From assembly GCF_022048975.1 (NCBI RefSeq), contig NZ_JAKMHX010000019.1, positions 1 to 64,000 on the forward strand: 64,000 bases of DNA, given 5' to 3'. The DNA comes from Sporosarcina cyprini (lineage in GTDB: Bacteria; Bacillota; Bacilli; Bacillales_A; Planococcaceae). Made by a program: the position numbers and the translations under genes. The notes under the pieces were generated by a model. That model did no database searches. It saw only the letters and a program-made list of their open reading frames with translations, and was not told the DNA's origin. Below, in pieces: positions 35,237 to 44,005 of this stretch. Each line of letters opens with the position of its first letter. Position 1 is the first letter of the stretch.

Positions 35237-36143
35237 TGATCTAAAAATCTATTATCCGATTCGAGGCGGATTTTTCCGCCGTGTTGTGGACCATGTAAGA
35301 GCAGTGGATGGAATTAGTTTTGAACTACAGCCAGGTGAGACGTACGGCTTGGTTGGGGAATCCGGTTGTGGAAAAACGACATCCGGACGTGCCATTATCG
35401 GACTTAATAATGTCACTTCAGGTGAAATGCTATTTGAAGGAAAAGATTTGGCGAAAATGGGCCGCATGGAAAGACGGAAACATACGAAAGATATTCAAAT
35501 GATCTTCCAGGACCCATATTCATCCTTAAATGGACGTAAAAACGTATTAAATATTATAGCGGAACCGCTTCGCAACTTTGAAAGACTATCGCCGAAGGAA
35601 GAATTGCTGCGTGTGCAGGAACTTGTGGCCAGAGTTGGGTTGAACCCTGAATCTATTTACAAATATCCTCACCAATTTTCAGGCGGGCAGCGTCAGCGGA
35701 TAGGAATTGCTCGTGCATTGGCACTGAAGCCAAAGCTGATCATAGCGGATGAGCCGGTTTCCGCATTGGACGTTTCCGTTCAAGCGCAAGTGCTGAACTT
35801 CATGCAGGAGATCCAAGAGGATTTTGGTCTGACGTATCTTTTCATCTCGCATGACCTTGGAATTATCCAGCATATGTGCGACCGGATTGGTATCATGTAC
35901 CGGGGGCGTTTTGTTGAAGAAGGAACAGCTTCTGAAATTTATAACAATCCAATGCATGTTTATACGAAGCGCTTGATAGCCGCTATTCCTGAAATGGATC
36001 CAGAAAAGCGTTTTGAAAAAATGCACTTGAGACAATCCATTAATCAGGAATACCAAAACGACTATAACAATTACTTTGATAAAGATGGACGGATGTTCGA
36101 TTTGAAGAAAATTTCAGAATCGCATTCCGTTGCCATGCAGTAA
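35217..36143 (+). CDS. Oligopeptide ABC importer ATP-binding protein (OppF/AppF-like)
   Basis: A 308-residue ATPase pairing with the preceding one. Walker A GESGCGKTTSGRAIIG, Q-loop MIFQDPYSSLNG, signature [17 protein letters not shown], Walker B IIADEPVSALDV and SHDLGIIQHMCDRIG. The C-terminal tail is short and lacks the GCxFxxRC cysteine motif found in most OppF proteins; it ends in an Asn/Asp-rich stretch. ATG 35217 lies 20 bases inside the upstream gene with GGAG before it. Confidence 0.88.
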   Translation: MSLLKVNDLKIYYPIRGGFFRRVVDHVRAVDGISFELQPGETYGLVGESGCGKTTSGRAIIGLNNVTSGEMLFEGKDLAKMGRMERRKHTKDIQMIFQDPYSSLNGRKNVLNIIAEPLRNFERLSPKEELLRVQELVARVGLNPESIYKYPHQFSGGQRQRIGIARALALKPKLIIADEPVSALDVSVQAQVLNFMQEIQEDFGLTYLFISHDLGIIQHMCDRIGIMYRGRFVEEGTASEIYNNPMHVYTKRLIAAIPEMDPEKRFEKMHLRQSINQEYQNDYNNYFDKDGRMFDLKKISESHSVAMQ

Positions 36144-36157
36144 GGGGGATAATGTAA

Positions 36158-37126
36158 ATGTTACAATTTATTCTGCGTCGAACATTGATCATGATCCCAC
36201 AAATCATCCTAGTCAGTATCATCGTATTCATGCTGGCGAAAGCTATGCCTGGGGATGCTCTCACGGGGGCTTTCCAAGGAAATCCGGATGTATCGCAAGA
36301 ACAGATCCAGCAAATAAGGGAAAAACTAGGATTGAATGATCCTTGGTATCAGCAATACGGCCGCTGGCTAGCAAATGCAGTGCAAGGCGATTTTGGACAG
36401 TCCTACGTCCATAAACAACCAGTTACGCATTTACTGGCAGGTAAAGTGGAAAACACATTGCTGTTATCTTTTTTCACCTTGATTGTCATATATATAATCG
36501 CCATTCCGCTTGGTATTATCGCGGGACGATGGACAGATTCTTGGGCGGATAAGGTGATTGTCACTTATAACTATATTGGATTTGCCACGCCGGTATTTGT
36601 ATTTGCGTTGCTTATGATCTACTTCTTCAGTTTTGTATTGGGCTGGCTCCCATATGGAAGCAGTGTAGATATTAAAATTGAAGTTGGTACATGGGACTAC
36701 TTTGTCAGCAGGGCGAGACATTTAATTTTGCCTGTCCTTTCTGGGTCACTTATCGCTACTTATGTTACGATTCAATATTTACGAAACGATATTATTGATC
36801 AAAAATTAAAGGACTATGTTAAAACAGCTCGTGCAAAAGGGGTGCCGGAAGGAAAGGTCTATACCCGTCATATTTTGCGTAATTCACTGTTGCCGATTGC
36901 AGCATTCCTTGGACTTGAAATTACAGGGTTAATCGGTGGTTCTATCTTTATTGAATCTATTTTCAGTTATCCTGGCCTTGGATACCTTTTCATTCAATCC
37001 ATTCAAACGCGTGACTTCACTGTCGTTACAGCACTTGTATTAATTTCTTCGACTGCTGTTATCGTCGGGACAATGCTATCCGATATTATTTTGAGCATTG
37101 TCGATCCGCGTATTCGAATTGAGTAG
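36158..37126 (+). CDS. Oligopeptide ABC importer permease (OppB-like)
   Basis: A 322-residue permease with six helices. The N-terminal LRRTLIMIPQIILVSIIVFML and GLNDPWYQQYGRWLANAVQGDFGQS pattern is typical of OppB/DppB. The coupling loop reads DYVKTARAKGVPEGKVYTRHI, and the last helix is preceded by SIFSYPGLG. ATG 36158 after GGGGG. Confidence 0.92.
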   Translation: MLQFILRRTLIMIPQIILVSIIVFMLAKAMPGDALTGAFQGNPDVSQEQIQQIREKLGLNDPWYQQYGRWLANAVQGDFGQSYVHKQPVTHLLAGKVENTLLLSFFTLIVIYIIAIPLGIIAGRWTDSWADKVIVTYNYIGFATPVFVFALLMIYFFSFVLGWLPYGSSVDIKIEVGTWDYFVSRARHLILPVLSGSLIATYVTIQYLRNDIIDQKLKDYVKTARAKGVPEGKVYTRHILRNSLLPIAAFLGLEITGLIGGSIFIESIFSYPGLGYLFIQSIQTRDFTVVTALVLISSTAVIVGTMLSDIILSIVDPRIRIE

Positions 37127-37154
37127 ATGAAAAGAAAGAAAAGGAGGGATAACG

Positions 37155-38069
37155 ATGAAAGAAACAGTCGTCTTAGACGAAAAGCAATTAATTGCACAAG
37201 AAAAAGCAAATAATCCATCATTATTGAAGACGATATGGCGGGAAATTATACACGATAAAATGGCTTTAGGTTCCTTAATATTATTGGCGATCATCCTAAT
37301 TACAGCTTATTCGTCTCCACTTTTTATTGATGAGGTTGCCAACAAACGGGTGAACTTCTTCAACGTTTGGAAGGCGCCTTCCGCAGAGCATTGGCTCGGT
37401 ACCGATGACGGCGGTCGGGATGTATTCGGACAGCTGATGCTTGGTACGAGAAACTCATTTACGATTGGTATTTGTGTAACGGTACTGGCGGGATTATTTG
37501 GTCTCACATACGGTTTAATTTCAGGATTTTATGGCGGTAAAATTGATAATATCATGATGCGGATTTTAGATTTCCTTATGGTTCTTCCTTCCCTTATGTT
37601 CATTATCGTATTCGTCACTATTGTCCCTAACTATACAGTATTCACATTTATACTAATTATGGGTGCATTCGCCTGGTTCGGAAAAGCAAGGTTGATCCGT
37701 GCAAGGGCAATGCAGGAAAGGGAGCTTGATTATATCAATGCTTCCAGGACGATGGGCACACCAAGTTTGAAGATCATGTTCTTTGAAATGTTCCCTAACT
37801 TGAGTTCACTCGTCATCGTTAATATGACACTTACGCTTGCAAGCAATATCGGTTTGGAAACTGGTCTGACATTCCTAGGTTTTGGATTGCCGACTGGTAC
37901 GGCGTCGCTCGGAACGCTCATTTCGTACGCACGGACTCCGGATATTGTGCAAAATAAGTGGTGGGTTTGGTTACCTGCAGCATTACTGATCCTAGTAATG
38001 ATGTTGTGTATAAATTATGTCGGCCAAGCGGTTAAACGCGCGTCCGATGCAAGGCAAAGATTAGCCTAA
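37155..38069 (+). CDS. Oligopeptide ABC importer permease (OppC-like)
   Basis: A 304-residue permease. A cytosolic N-terminus (about 1-35) is followed by six helices. HWLGTDDGGRDVFGQLMLGTR is the OppC/DppC signature; the coupling loop is DYINASRTMGTPSLKIMFFEM and GLETGLTFLGFGLP precedes the final helix. ATG 37155 after AAAGGAGGGATAACG. Confidence 0.92.
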   Translation: MKETVVLDEKQLIAQEKANNPSLLKTIWREIIHDKMALGSLILLAIILITAYSSPLFIDEVANKRVNFFNVWKAPSAEHWLGTDDGGRDVFGQLMLGTRNSFTIGICVTVLAGLFGLTYGLISGFYGGKIDNIMMRILDFLMVLPSLMFIIVFVTIVPNYTVFTFILIMGAFAWFGKARLIRARAMQERELDYINASRTMGTPSLKIMFFEMFPNLSSLVIVNMTLTLASNIGLETGLTFLGFGLPTGTASLGTLISYARTPDIVQNKWWVWLPAALLILVMMLCINYVGQAVKRASDARQRLA

Positions 38070-38091
38070 AAAACAAGGGGAGGTAATACAG

Positions 38092-39924
38092 ATGGCAAAA
38101 AAGCAATTTTTGCTACTTGCTAGTCTGATGCTTGTACTCAGCGTATTTTTAGCTGCATGTTCAGGCAAAGACGACGAGAAAACTGGCGAAAAAGAGCCAG
38201 CAAAAGGCAATGACAATGGTTCCGAACAAACTGAAGGAGACGACACGGATGCGGAGGACGCAAGCAAAGGTCTAGATTTCCCATTCCAAGTTTCCAACAA
38301 AGCTGAGCCAATGGAAGACGGAGAAATGACTGTGGCTATGGTTACAGACACTCCGTTTGAAGGTACACTTAACCGTGTATTCTATTCTGGCGTATATGAC
38401 GGTGAAATTTTAAGCTACTTTGACGAAGGCCTATTAGATACTGATGGTGACTATCTAATCACTAACAACGGTGCTGCAGAGTACGAAATCTCTGATGATA
38501 ACAAAACGATTACTATCAAAATTAGAGACAACGTGAAATGGCATGATGGCGAGCCAGTTAAAGCTAGCGACTTGCTTTATGCATACCAAATTCTTGGCCA
38601 TCCAGACTACACAGGTACTCGCTACAATTTCATGATTGAAAACGTAGAAGGCATGCCTGCATACCATGCTGGTGAAACAAAAGAAATCTCTGGTATTAAA
38701 GTTTCTGACGATGAGAAAGAAATTTCTATTACGTACACACAAGCAACTCCATCCCTACTTTCAGGAATCTGGGCAGTTCCAGTACCTAGACACCATGTCG
38801 GCGATCTTATGACAGGTGAAGTAACTATGGAACAGCTTGAGTCTTCTGATAAAATCCGTGTAAACCCAATCGGTTTTGGTCCTTACAAAGTGGCTAAAAT
38901 TGTCCCTGGTGAATCAGTTCTTTACGAACGCTATGATGAATACTGGAGAGGGAAACCTGCTCTTAAAACATTGGTACTTAAAGTTGTAAACTCCGCTTCT
39001 ATTCTTGAAGCATTGAAAAAAGGCGATGTTGATCTAGCTTCCATCCCTACAGATCAATATGAAAACGCTAAAGGCATCGATAACATCGAACTTCTAGCTG
39101 ACGTTGACCTTGCTTACACTTATATCGGTTTCAAGCTTGGTAAGTGGGATAAAGAAAAGAAAGAAAACGTTACAGATCCAAACTCCAAATTGGCTGACAA
39201 GCGTGTACGTCAAGCTATGTGGTATGCAATGGATAACGAAACAGTCGGTAAAGAACTTTACCACGGTCTTCGTTTCCCTGCGACAACTTTGATCATTCCT
39301 GTATTTGAGAACTTCCATGATTCCAGCATTGAAGCACCTTCTTATGATCCTGAAAAAGCGAAAGCTCTTCTTGACGAAGCAGGCTTTAAAGATGTTGATG
39401 GTGATGGATTCCGTGAAGATGCAAACGGTAAAGAATTTGTATTGAACTTCGCTTCCATGTCTGGTGGCGAAATCGCTGAGCCACTTGCTCAATTCTATAT
39501 TCAAAACTGGGAAGACGTTGGTATTAAAGTACAACTTACTGACGGCCGTCTACATGAGTTCAACTCCTTCTACGACATGGTAGAAGCAGATGATCCGAAA
39601 ATCGATATCTACCAAGCGGCTTGGGGAACTGGTTCCGATCCAGACCCAGAAGGTCTCTATGGAAGAACAGCAGCATATAACTACACTCGTTACACAAGCG
39701 AAAAGAACGATGAGCTTCTTAAAGCTGGTACATCTGAAGAAGCATTTGACTCAGAAAAACGTAAAAAAATCTATAAAGAGTGGCAAGAGTTAATGGTTGA
39801 GGATGCACCGGTTGCTCCTACACTATACCGCTACTACCTAATGGGTGTTAACAAGCGTGTTGTTAACTACTCTATCGATCCAGGCTCTGACCTAGAATTG
39901 TACCAAATGGGTGTAAGTGAATAA
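38092..39924 (+). CDS. Oligopeptide-binding lipoprotein (OppA/AppA-like)
   Basis: A 610-residue family 5 solute-binding protein. The lipobox is LAAC at the end of the signal, followed by an acidic, disordered linker (about 25-60). Core motifs include KWHDGEPVKASDLLYAYQIL and YGRTAAYNYTRYTSE-like pocket residues. ATG 38092 after GGGGAGGT. Its codon choice is visibly different from its neighbours (many GCT, GGT, CTT, AAC codons), which is usual for very highly expressed binding proteins. Last gene of the operon, before a terminator. Confidence 0.92.
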   Translation: MAKKQFLLLASLMLVLSVFLAACSGKDDEKTGEKEPAKGNDNGSEQTEGDDTDAEDASKGLDFPFQVSNKAEPMEDGEMTVAMVTDTPFEGTLNRVFYSGVYDGEILSYFDEGLLDTDGDYLITNNGAAEYEISDDNKTITIKIRDNVKWHDGEPVKASDLLYAYQILGHPDYTGTRYNFMIENVEGMPAYHAGETKEISGIKVSDDEKEISITYTQATPSLLSGIWAVPVPRHHVGDLMTGEVTMEQLESSDKIRVNPIGFGPYKVAKIVPGESVLYERYDEYWRGKPALKTLVLKVVNSASILEALKKGDVDLASIPTDQYENAKGIDNIELLADVDLAYTYIGFKLGKWDKEKKENVTDPNSKLADKRVRQAMWYAMDNETVGKELYHGLRFPATTLIIPVFENFHDSSIEAPSYDPEKAKALLDEAGFKDVDGDGFREDANGKEFVLNFASMSGGEIAEPLAQFYIQNWEDVGIKVQLTDGRLHEFNSFYDMVEADDPKIDIYQAAWGTGSDPDPEGLYGRTAAYNYTRYTSEKNDELLKAGTSEEAFDSEKRKKIYKEWQELMVEDAPVAPTLYRYYLMGVNKRVVNYSIDPGSDLELYQMGVSE

Positions 39925-39956
39925 TAACTGATTCCCAACCTATCTTGAGAATCATT

Positions 39957-39995
39957 TAAAAGCCGCTATCCAGGCAACTGGGTAGCGGTTTTTTT
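39957..39995 (+). terminator. Terminator of the opp operon
   Basis: CCGCTATCC (39963-39971) pairs with GGGTAGCGG (39980-39988) with one wobble, followed by a long T run. Confidence 0.85.
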
Positions 39996-40016
39996 ATAAA
40001 AAAAATTTTTACAGTA

Positions 40017-40045
40017 TTGAAATTTTCTTAAAAATTTGATACAGT
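40017..40045 (+). promoter_or_regulatory. Promoter of the dpp-ykf operon
   Basis: TTGAAA (40017-40022), 17-base spacer, TACAGT (40040-40045). The CodY-like box lies within it. Confidence 0.65.
40021..40035. promoter_or_regulatory. CodY box at the dpp promoter
   Basis: AATTTTCTTAAAAAT matches the CodY consensus AATTTTCWGAAAATT at 13 of 15 positions. It covers the -35 end and spacer, so CodY bound with branched-chain amino acids or GTP would block transcription. In B. subtilis the dpp operon is a known CodY target. Confidence 0.65.
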
Positions 40046-40110
40046 GAAACATACCTACTAATCAATTAATATGATTTATAGTGATATTCTGACAGCAGGG
40101 GGAATGCAGG

Positions 40111-40935
40111 TTGAAGTTGTATGTTTCGGTAGATATGGAAGGGATTACAGGGTTGCCTGATTACACGTTTGTTGATTCGAGCAGGCATAATTATGAGCGG
40201 GCGCGGCGTATTATGACAGAGGAAGCCAATGCGATCATCCGGGCTGCTGTTGGGAACGGAGCCAAAGAGGTTCTGGTCAATGATAGCCATTCGAAGATGA
40301 ATAATTTATTGGTGGAGGAATTGCATCCAGACGCTGATTTAATTACTGGGGATTTGAAAGCGCTTTCGATGGTGCAGAGTTTGGATGAGACATTTGACGG
40401 TGCGATTTTTGCAGGCTACCATGCACGGGCTGGACAACCGGGTGTCATGAGCCATTCGATGACGTTTGGCGTTCGCAATATGTATATCAATGATGTTGCG
40501 ATTGGGGAGCTCGGATTGAATGCATATGTGGCAGGGCATTTTGGCGTACCGGTCATCCTCGTTGCGGGAGATGATTGTGCATGCCGGGAAGCCGAAGCAC
40601 TTATTCCAGGTGTAGTAACGGCTGCCGTCAAGCAGTCCATCAGCCGCTCGGCAGTAAAGACGCTGCATCCGACGAAGGCACGTGCATTGTTGGAGGAGAA
40701 GACAGCGGAGGCAATTGGAAAACGATCGTCTATTCAGCCGCTTGTTCCACCGAAGCAGCCGACTTTGCGCATTGAGTTTACGAATTACGGACAGGCGGAA
40801 TGGGCTGCATTGATGCCAGGCTGTGAGATTGAACCGGGAACAACCGTTGTGAAGTTTGAAGCCAAGGACATTTTGGAGGCGTATCGCGCAATGCTAGTCA
40901 TGGTGGAACTGGCCATGCAAACCAAGTTCTGTTAA
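40111..40935 (+). CDS. dppA: D-aminopeptidase DppA (M55 family)
   Basis: A 274-residue zinc peptidase that removes N-terminal D-amino acids such as D-Ala from short peptides. The metal ligands known for the B. subtilis enzyme fall at the same numbers here: D8 and E10 in SVDMEG, H60 in VNDSHS, H104 in AGYHAR and E133 in IGELG. TTG start at 40111. First gene of the dpp-ykf cluster, 13 bases before dppB. The enzyme is cytosolic; it prepares D-amino acid peptides brought in by the transporter. Confidence 0.93.
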   Translation: MKLYVSVDMEGITGLPDYTFVDSSRHNYERARRIMTEEANAIIRAAVGNGAKEVLVNDSHSKMNNLLVEELHPDADLITGDLKALSMVQSLDETFDGAIFAGYHARAGQPGVMSHSMTFGVRNMYINDVAIGELGLNAYVAGHFGVPVILVAGDDCACREAEALIPGVVTAAVKQSISRSAVKTLHPTKARALLEEKTAEAIGKRSSIQPLVPPKQPTLRIEFTNYGQAEWAALMPGCEIEPGTTVVKFEAKDILEAYRAMLVMVELAMQTKFC

Positions 40936-40948
40936 GGGGGAATGCCGC

Positions 40949-41884
40949 ATGGCCATTTACATAGTGAAACGATTCTTCATGATGATTGCGACCATCCTCA
41001 TCATTGCGACATTGACGTTTTTCTTAATGCATTCAATTCCTGGTTCGCCATTTGATGAAGAACGGACATCGAATCCGACCATCCAAGCGAACTTGGAGAA
41101 GTATTATAAATTAGACCAACCGACGCATATTCAGTATCTCTACTATTTAAAAGCGATCGTGACATTTGATTTCGGTCCTTCGATCAAGAAACCGAATGAG
41201 TCCGTCAATACACAGCTGGCCCGGGGATTCCCGATTTCTTTTGAACTGGGGATGGTGACGATACTCGTCGCCGTGCTGTCCGGAATCACATTAGGAACAT
41301 TTGCCGCATTACGGCATAACGGCATTATTGATTATGGAGCGATGACATTCGCAGTCATCGGGATATCCGTACCAAATTTTGTATTAGCGACTCTTTTAAT
41401 TCAGCAATTTGCAGTTAATTTACAGTGGCTGCCCCCAGCGACTTGGAGCAGTCCGAAGCATATGATATTACCGACATTGGCGCTGGCCACGGGCCCAACC
41501 GCCATTATCGCGAGGCTGACCCGGTCCAGTATGCTGGAAGTGCTGACGCAAGATTATATGAAAATGGCCCGCGCGAAAGGGTTGTCACCGTTTCGTATCG
41601 TATTCCGTCACGCCTTGCGCAATGCGCTTATGCCGATTGTCACGATCATGGGAACGATGCTTGCGGGCATTTTGACAGGAACATTTGTCATCGAGCGGAT
41701 TTTCGCCATTCCGGGGATGGGGAAGTACTTCGTTGAAAGTATCAATAACCGTGATTATCCTGTCATTATGGGTTCGACGGTCTTCTATAGTGCCTTTCTC
41801 GTATTCATGCTCTTCCTCGTCGATATCGTGTACGGATTTCTGGATCCGCGCATTAAACTTCATCGGAAGGAGGGCGATGCCTAA
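40949..41884 (+). CDS. dppB: Dipeptide/murein peptide ABC importer permease DppB
   Basis: A 311-residue permease with six helices. TLTFFLMHSIPGSPFDEE, the MARAKGLSPFRIVFRHALRNA coupling loop and ERIFAIPGMGKYFVESI are typical of DppB/OppB. ATG 40949 after AAGGGGGAATG. Its stop shares a base with the next ATG (TAATG), indicating coupling. Confidence 0.92.
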   Translation: MAIYIVKRFFMMIATILIIATLTFFLMHSIPGSPFDEERTSNPTIQANLEKYYKLDQPTHIQYLYYLKAIVTFDFGPSIKKPNESVNTQLARGFPISFELGMVTILVAVLSGITLGTFAALRHNGIIDYGAMTFAVIGISVPNFVLATLLIQQFAVNLQWLPPATWSSPKHMILPTLALATGPTAIIARLTRSSMLEVLTQDYMKMARAKGLSPFRIVFRHALRNALMPIVTIMGTMLAGILTGTFVIERIFAIPGMGKYFVESINNRDYPVIMGSTVFYSAFLVFMLFLVDIVYGFLDPRIKLHRKEGDA

Positions 41885-42819
41885 TGGTCAGCCATCAACC
41901 GCCACAAGCACAAGATGATTGGTTCAAACCGGTAGCAAAGGATGCGGAGAAGGCGGAATCAGTTGTCCGCCCTTCGTTATCTTATTGGCAAGACGCATGG
42001 CGCCGATTACGGCAAAATAAGCTGGCGATGAGCGGGTTATTCTTTCTTGTCTTGCTTGCTCTGTTTGCAATATTTGCGCCCATGCTATCGCCGCATGATA
42101 TTACAACGACACAATATGCGAAACAGAATATGCCGCCTTCTTCAGAGCATTGGTTTGGGACAGATGATAAAGGATGGGATGTCTTTACCCGTACATGGTA
42201 CGGCGCCAGGGTTTCTCTCTTTGTCGGGGTAGCAGCGGCCTTAATCGATTTCTTTATCGGCATTATTTATGGAGGCATCAGCGGCTATAAAGGCGGCCGT
42301 ACCGATTCGGTCATGATGCGTATTATTGAAGTGCTTTACGGGCTGCCACACTTACTTGTCGTAATCCTGTTAATGGTCATTATGGGTTCAAGTTTGACGA
42401 CCATTATTGTGGCGCTTACGATTACCGGCTGGGTTGGTATGGCGCGAATTGTCAGGGGACAAGTATTGCAAATTAAAAACTATGAATTTGTCACAGCTTC
42501 CAAGTCGTTTGGAGCCAGGACGCCGCGGATTATACGGCGCAATTTATTGCCGAATACGATGGGGCCGATTATCGTTCAAATGACTTTGACAGTACCAAGT
42601 GCCATCTTCGCGGAAGCGTTCCTCAGTTTCCTCGGACTTGGGATCTCGGCACCGTTCGCGAGCTGGGGCGTCATGGCGAACGATGCGTTGCCGGTCATTT
42701 TGTCCGGTCACTGGTGGAGATTATTCTTCCCTGCGTTTTTCATTTCAATGACGATGTTTGCATTTAACGTCCTCGGAGACGGTATGCAAGATGCACTCGA
42801 TCCGAAACTGAGGAGGTGA
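41884..42819 (+). CDS. dppC: Dipeptide/murein peptide ABC importer permease DppC
   Basis: A 311-residue permease. A ~50-residue cytosolic tail precedes six helices. EHWFGTDDKGWDVFTRTWYGAR and the coupling loop FVTASKSFGARTPRIIRRNLL mark the OppC/DppC family; EAFLSFLGLGISAP precedes the last helix. GGAGG lies upstream of ATG 41884. Confidence 0.92.
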   Translation: MVSHQPPQAQDDWFKPVAKDAEKAESVVRPSLSYWQDAWRRLRQNKLAMSGLFFLVLLALFAIFAPMLSPHDITTTQYAKQNMPPSSEHWFGTDDKGWDVFTRTWYGARVSLFVGVAAALIDFFIGIIYGGISGYKGGRTDSVMMRIIEVLYGLPHLLVVILLMVIMGSSLTTIIVALTITGWVGMARIVRGQVLQIKNYEFVTASKSFGARTPRIIRRNLLPNTMGPIIVQMTLTVPSAIFAEAFLSFLGLGISAPFASWGVMANDALPVILSGHWWRLFFPAFFISMTMFAFNVLGDGMQDALDPKLRR

Positions 42820-42824
42820 ATGGT

Positions 42825-43946
42825 TTGAATGAACAACAATTGGCGAATGCCAATGCACTTGTGAAAGAGCGACAAGAGGAAGTACCGTCTTTGCCAAAAG
42901 CGGTGATGACAGAGAAAAAAGTGGGACAGAAGCGCAAGCGTCAGCCGGATTATTCCGAAAAGGTGCTAGCTGTAGAGGATCTGCATGTTTCATTCAAGAC
43001 ATTCGGCGGTGAGGTCCAAGCGCTTCGTGGTGTTTCGTTTGATTTGTATAAAGGGGAAACGCTTGCTGTGGTCGGAGAATCCGGCTGCGGGAAAAGTGTG
43101 ACGGCTAATACGATTATGGGTTTGATTCCCCAGCCGCCCGGCCGAATCAAAAGCGGGCGGATCTTGTTTAAAAACAAGGATTTGACGAAGTTGGACAAGG
43201 CGGCCATGCGGAAGGTGCAAGGCGTCGATATTTCGATGATATTCCAAGATCCGATGACTGCACTGAATCCCACTTTGAAAATTGGGGAACAGCTCACAGA
43301 AGGATTGCGTACACACCAAAACGTGAGCAAGGCGGAAGCGAGAAAGAAAGCGGTTGAATTGCTGGAAATCGTCGGCATTCCAAATCCGGAGGAACGATTG
43401 AAGCAATATCCACACCAATTTTCAGGGGGGATGCGGCAACGGATTGTCATTGCAATCGCATTGATCTGTGAACCGGAATTGTTAATTGCGGATGAACCGA
43501 CAACTGCGCTAGACGTAACCATCCAAGCGCAAATCCTCGAATTATTCGATGAGATTCAGGCGAGGACAGGTGTTTCCATCATCTTGATCACACATGATCT
43601 CGGAGTTGTGGCGAAAATTGCAGATCGGATCGCCGTCATGTATGCCGGTAAAGTTATTGAAATCGGTGATAAACGGGAAGTGTTCTACTCTCCGCAGCAT
43701 CCTTATACGAAAGGGCTGCTGGCCTCTGTCCCACGGCTTGACTTGAAAGAGGAGGAGCTGCAGCCGATTGAAGGAACGCCGCCGGATTTATTTGCACCGC
43801 CGATCGGTTGTCCGTTTGCCGCAAGATGTCCGTTCGCTATGGAAGTGTGCGAACGAGTATATCCCGGAACGACAGAGCTGTCGGAAACGCATAAAGTGGA
43901 TTGCTGGTTGCAGGATGAACGGGCCAAACATGTTTTTCAAATGTAA
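42825..43946 (+). CDS. dppD: Dipeptide/murein peptide ABC importer ATP-binding protein DppD
   Basis: A 373-residue ATPase. Walker [17 protein letters not shown], signature FSGGMRQRIVIAIALI, Walker B LLIADEPTTALDV and ITHDLGVVAKIADRI. The C-terminal cysteine motif GCPFAARCPFAMEVC, associated with an iron-sulfur site in this family, is complete. TTG 42825 is chosen because AGGAGG ends 8 bases before it; GTG 42816 overlaps that site. The first ~45 residues (Gln/Lys-rich) are an extension beyond the usual DppD start near VLAVEDLHVSF. An in-frame ATG at 42906 is an alternative start. Confidence 0.9.
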   Translation: MNEQQLANANALVKERQEEVPSLPKAVMTEKKVGQKRKRQPDYSEKVLAVEDLHVSFKTFGGEVQALRGVSFDLYKGETLAVVGESGCGKSVTANTIMGLIPQPPGRIKSGRILFKNKDLTKLDKAAMRKVQGVDISMIFQDPMTALNPTLKIGEQLTEGLRTHQNVSKAEARKKAVELLEIVGIPNPEERLKQYPHQFSGGMRQRIVIAIALICEPELLIADEPTTALDVTIQAQILELFDEIQARTGVSIILITHDLGVVAKIADRIAVMYAGKVIEIGDKREVFYSPQHPYTKGLLASVPRLDLKEEELQPIEGTPPDLFAPPIGCPFAARCPFAMEVCERVYPGTTELSETHKVDCWLQDERAKHVFQM

Positions 43947-44005
43947 TGGTAGTACGCACGAAAGTGCTTGAATATGCTTAGACATACAAAAGGGGGGCTT
44001 TTGAA

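Noticed and set aside
42950..43522. A 190-codon minus-strand frame inside dppD
   Set aside because: Antisense to a fully conserved ATPase, without ribosome site.
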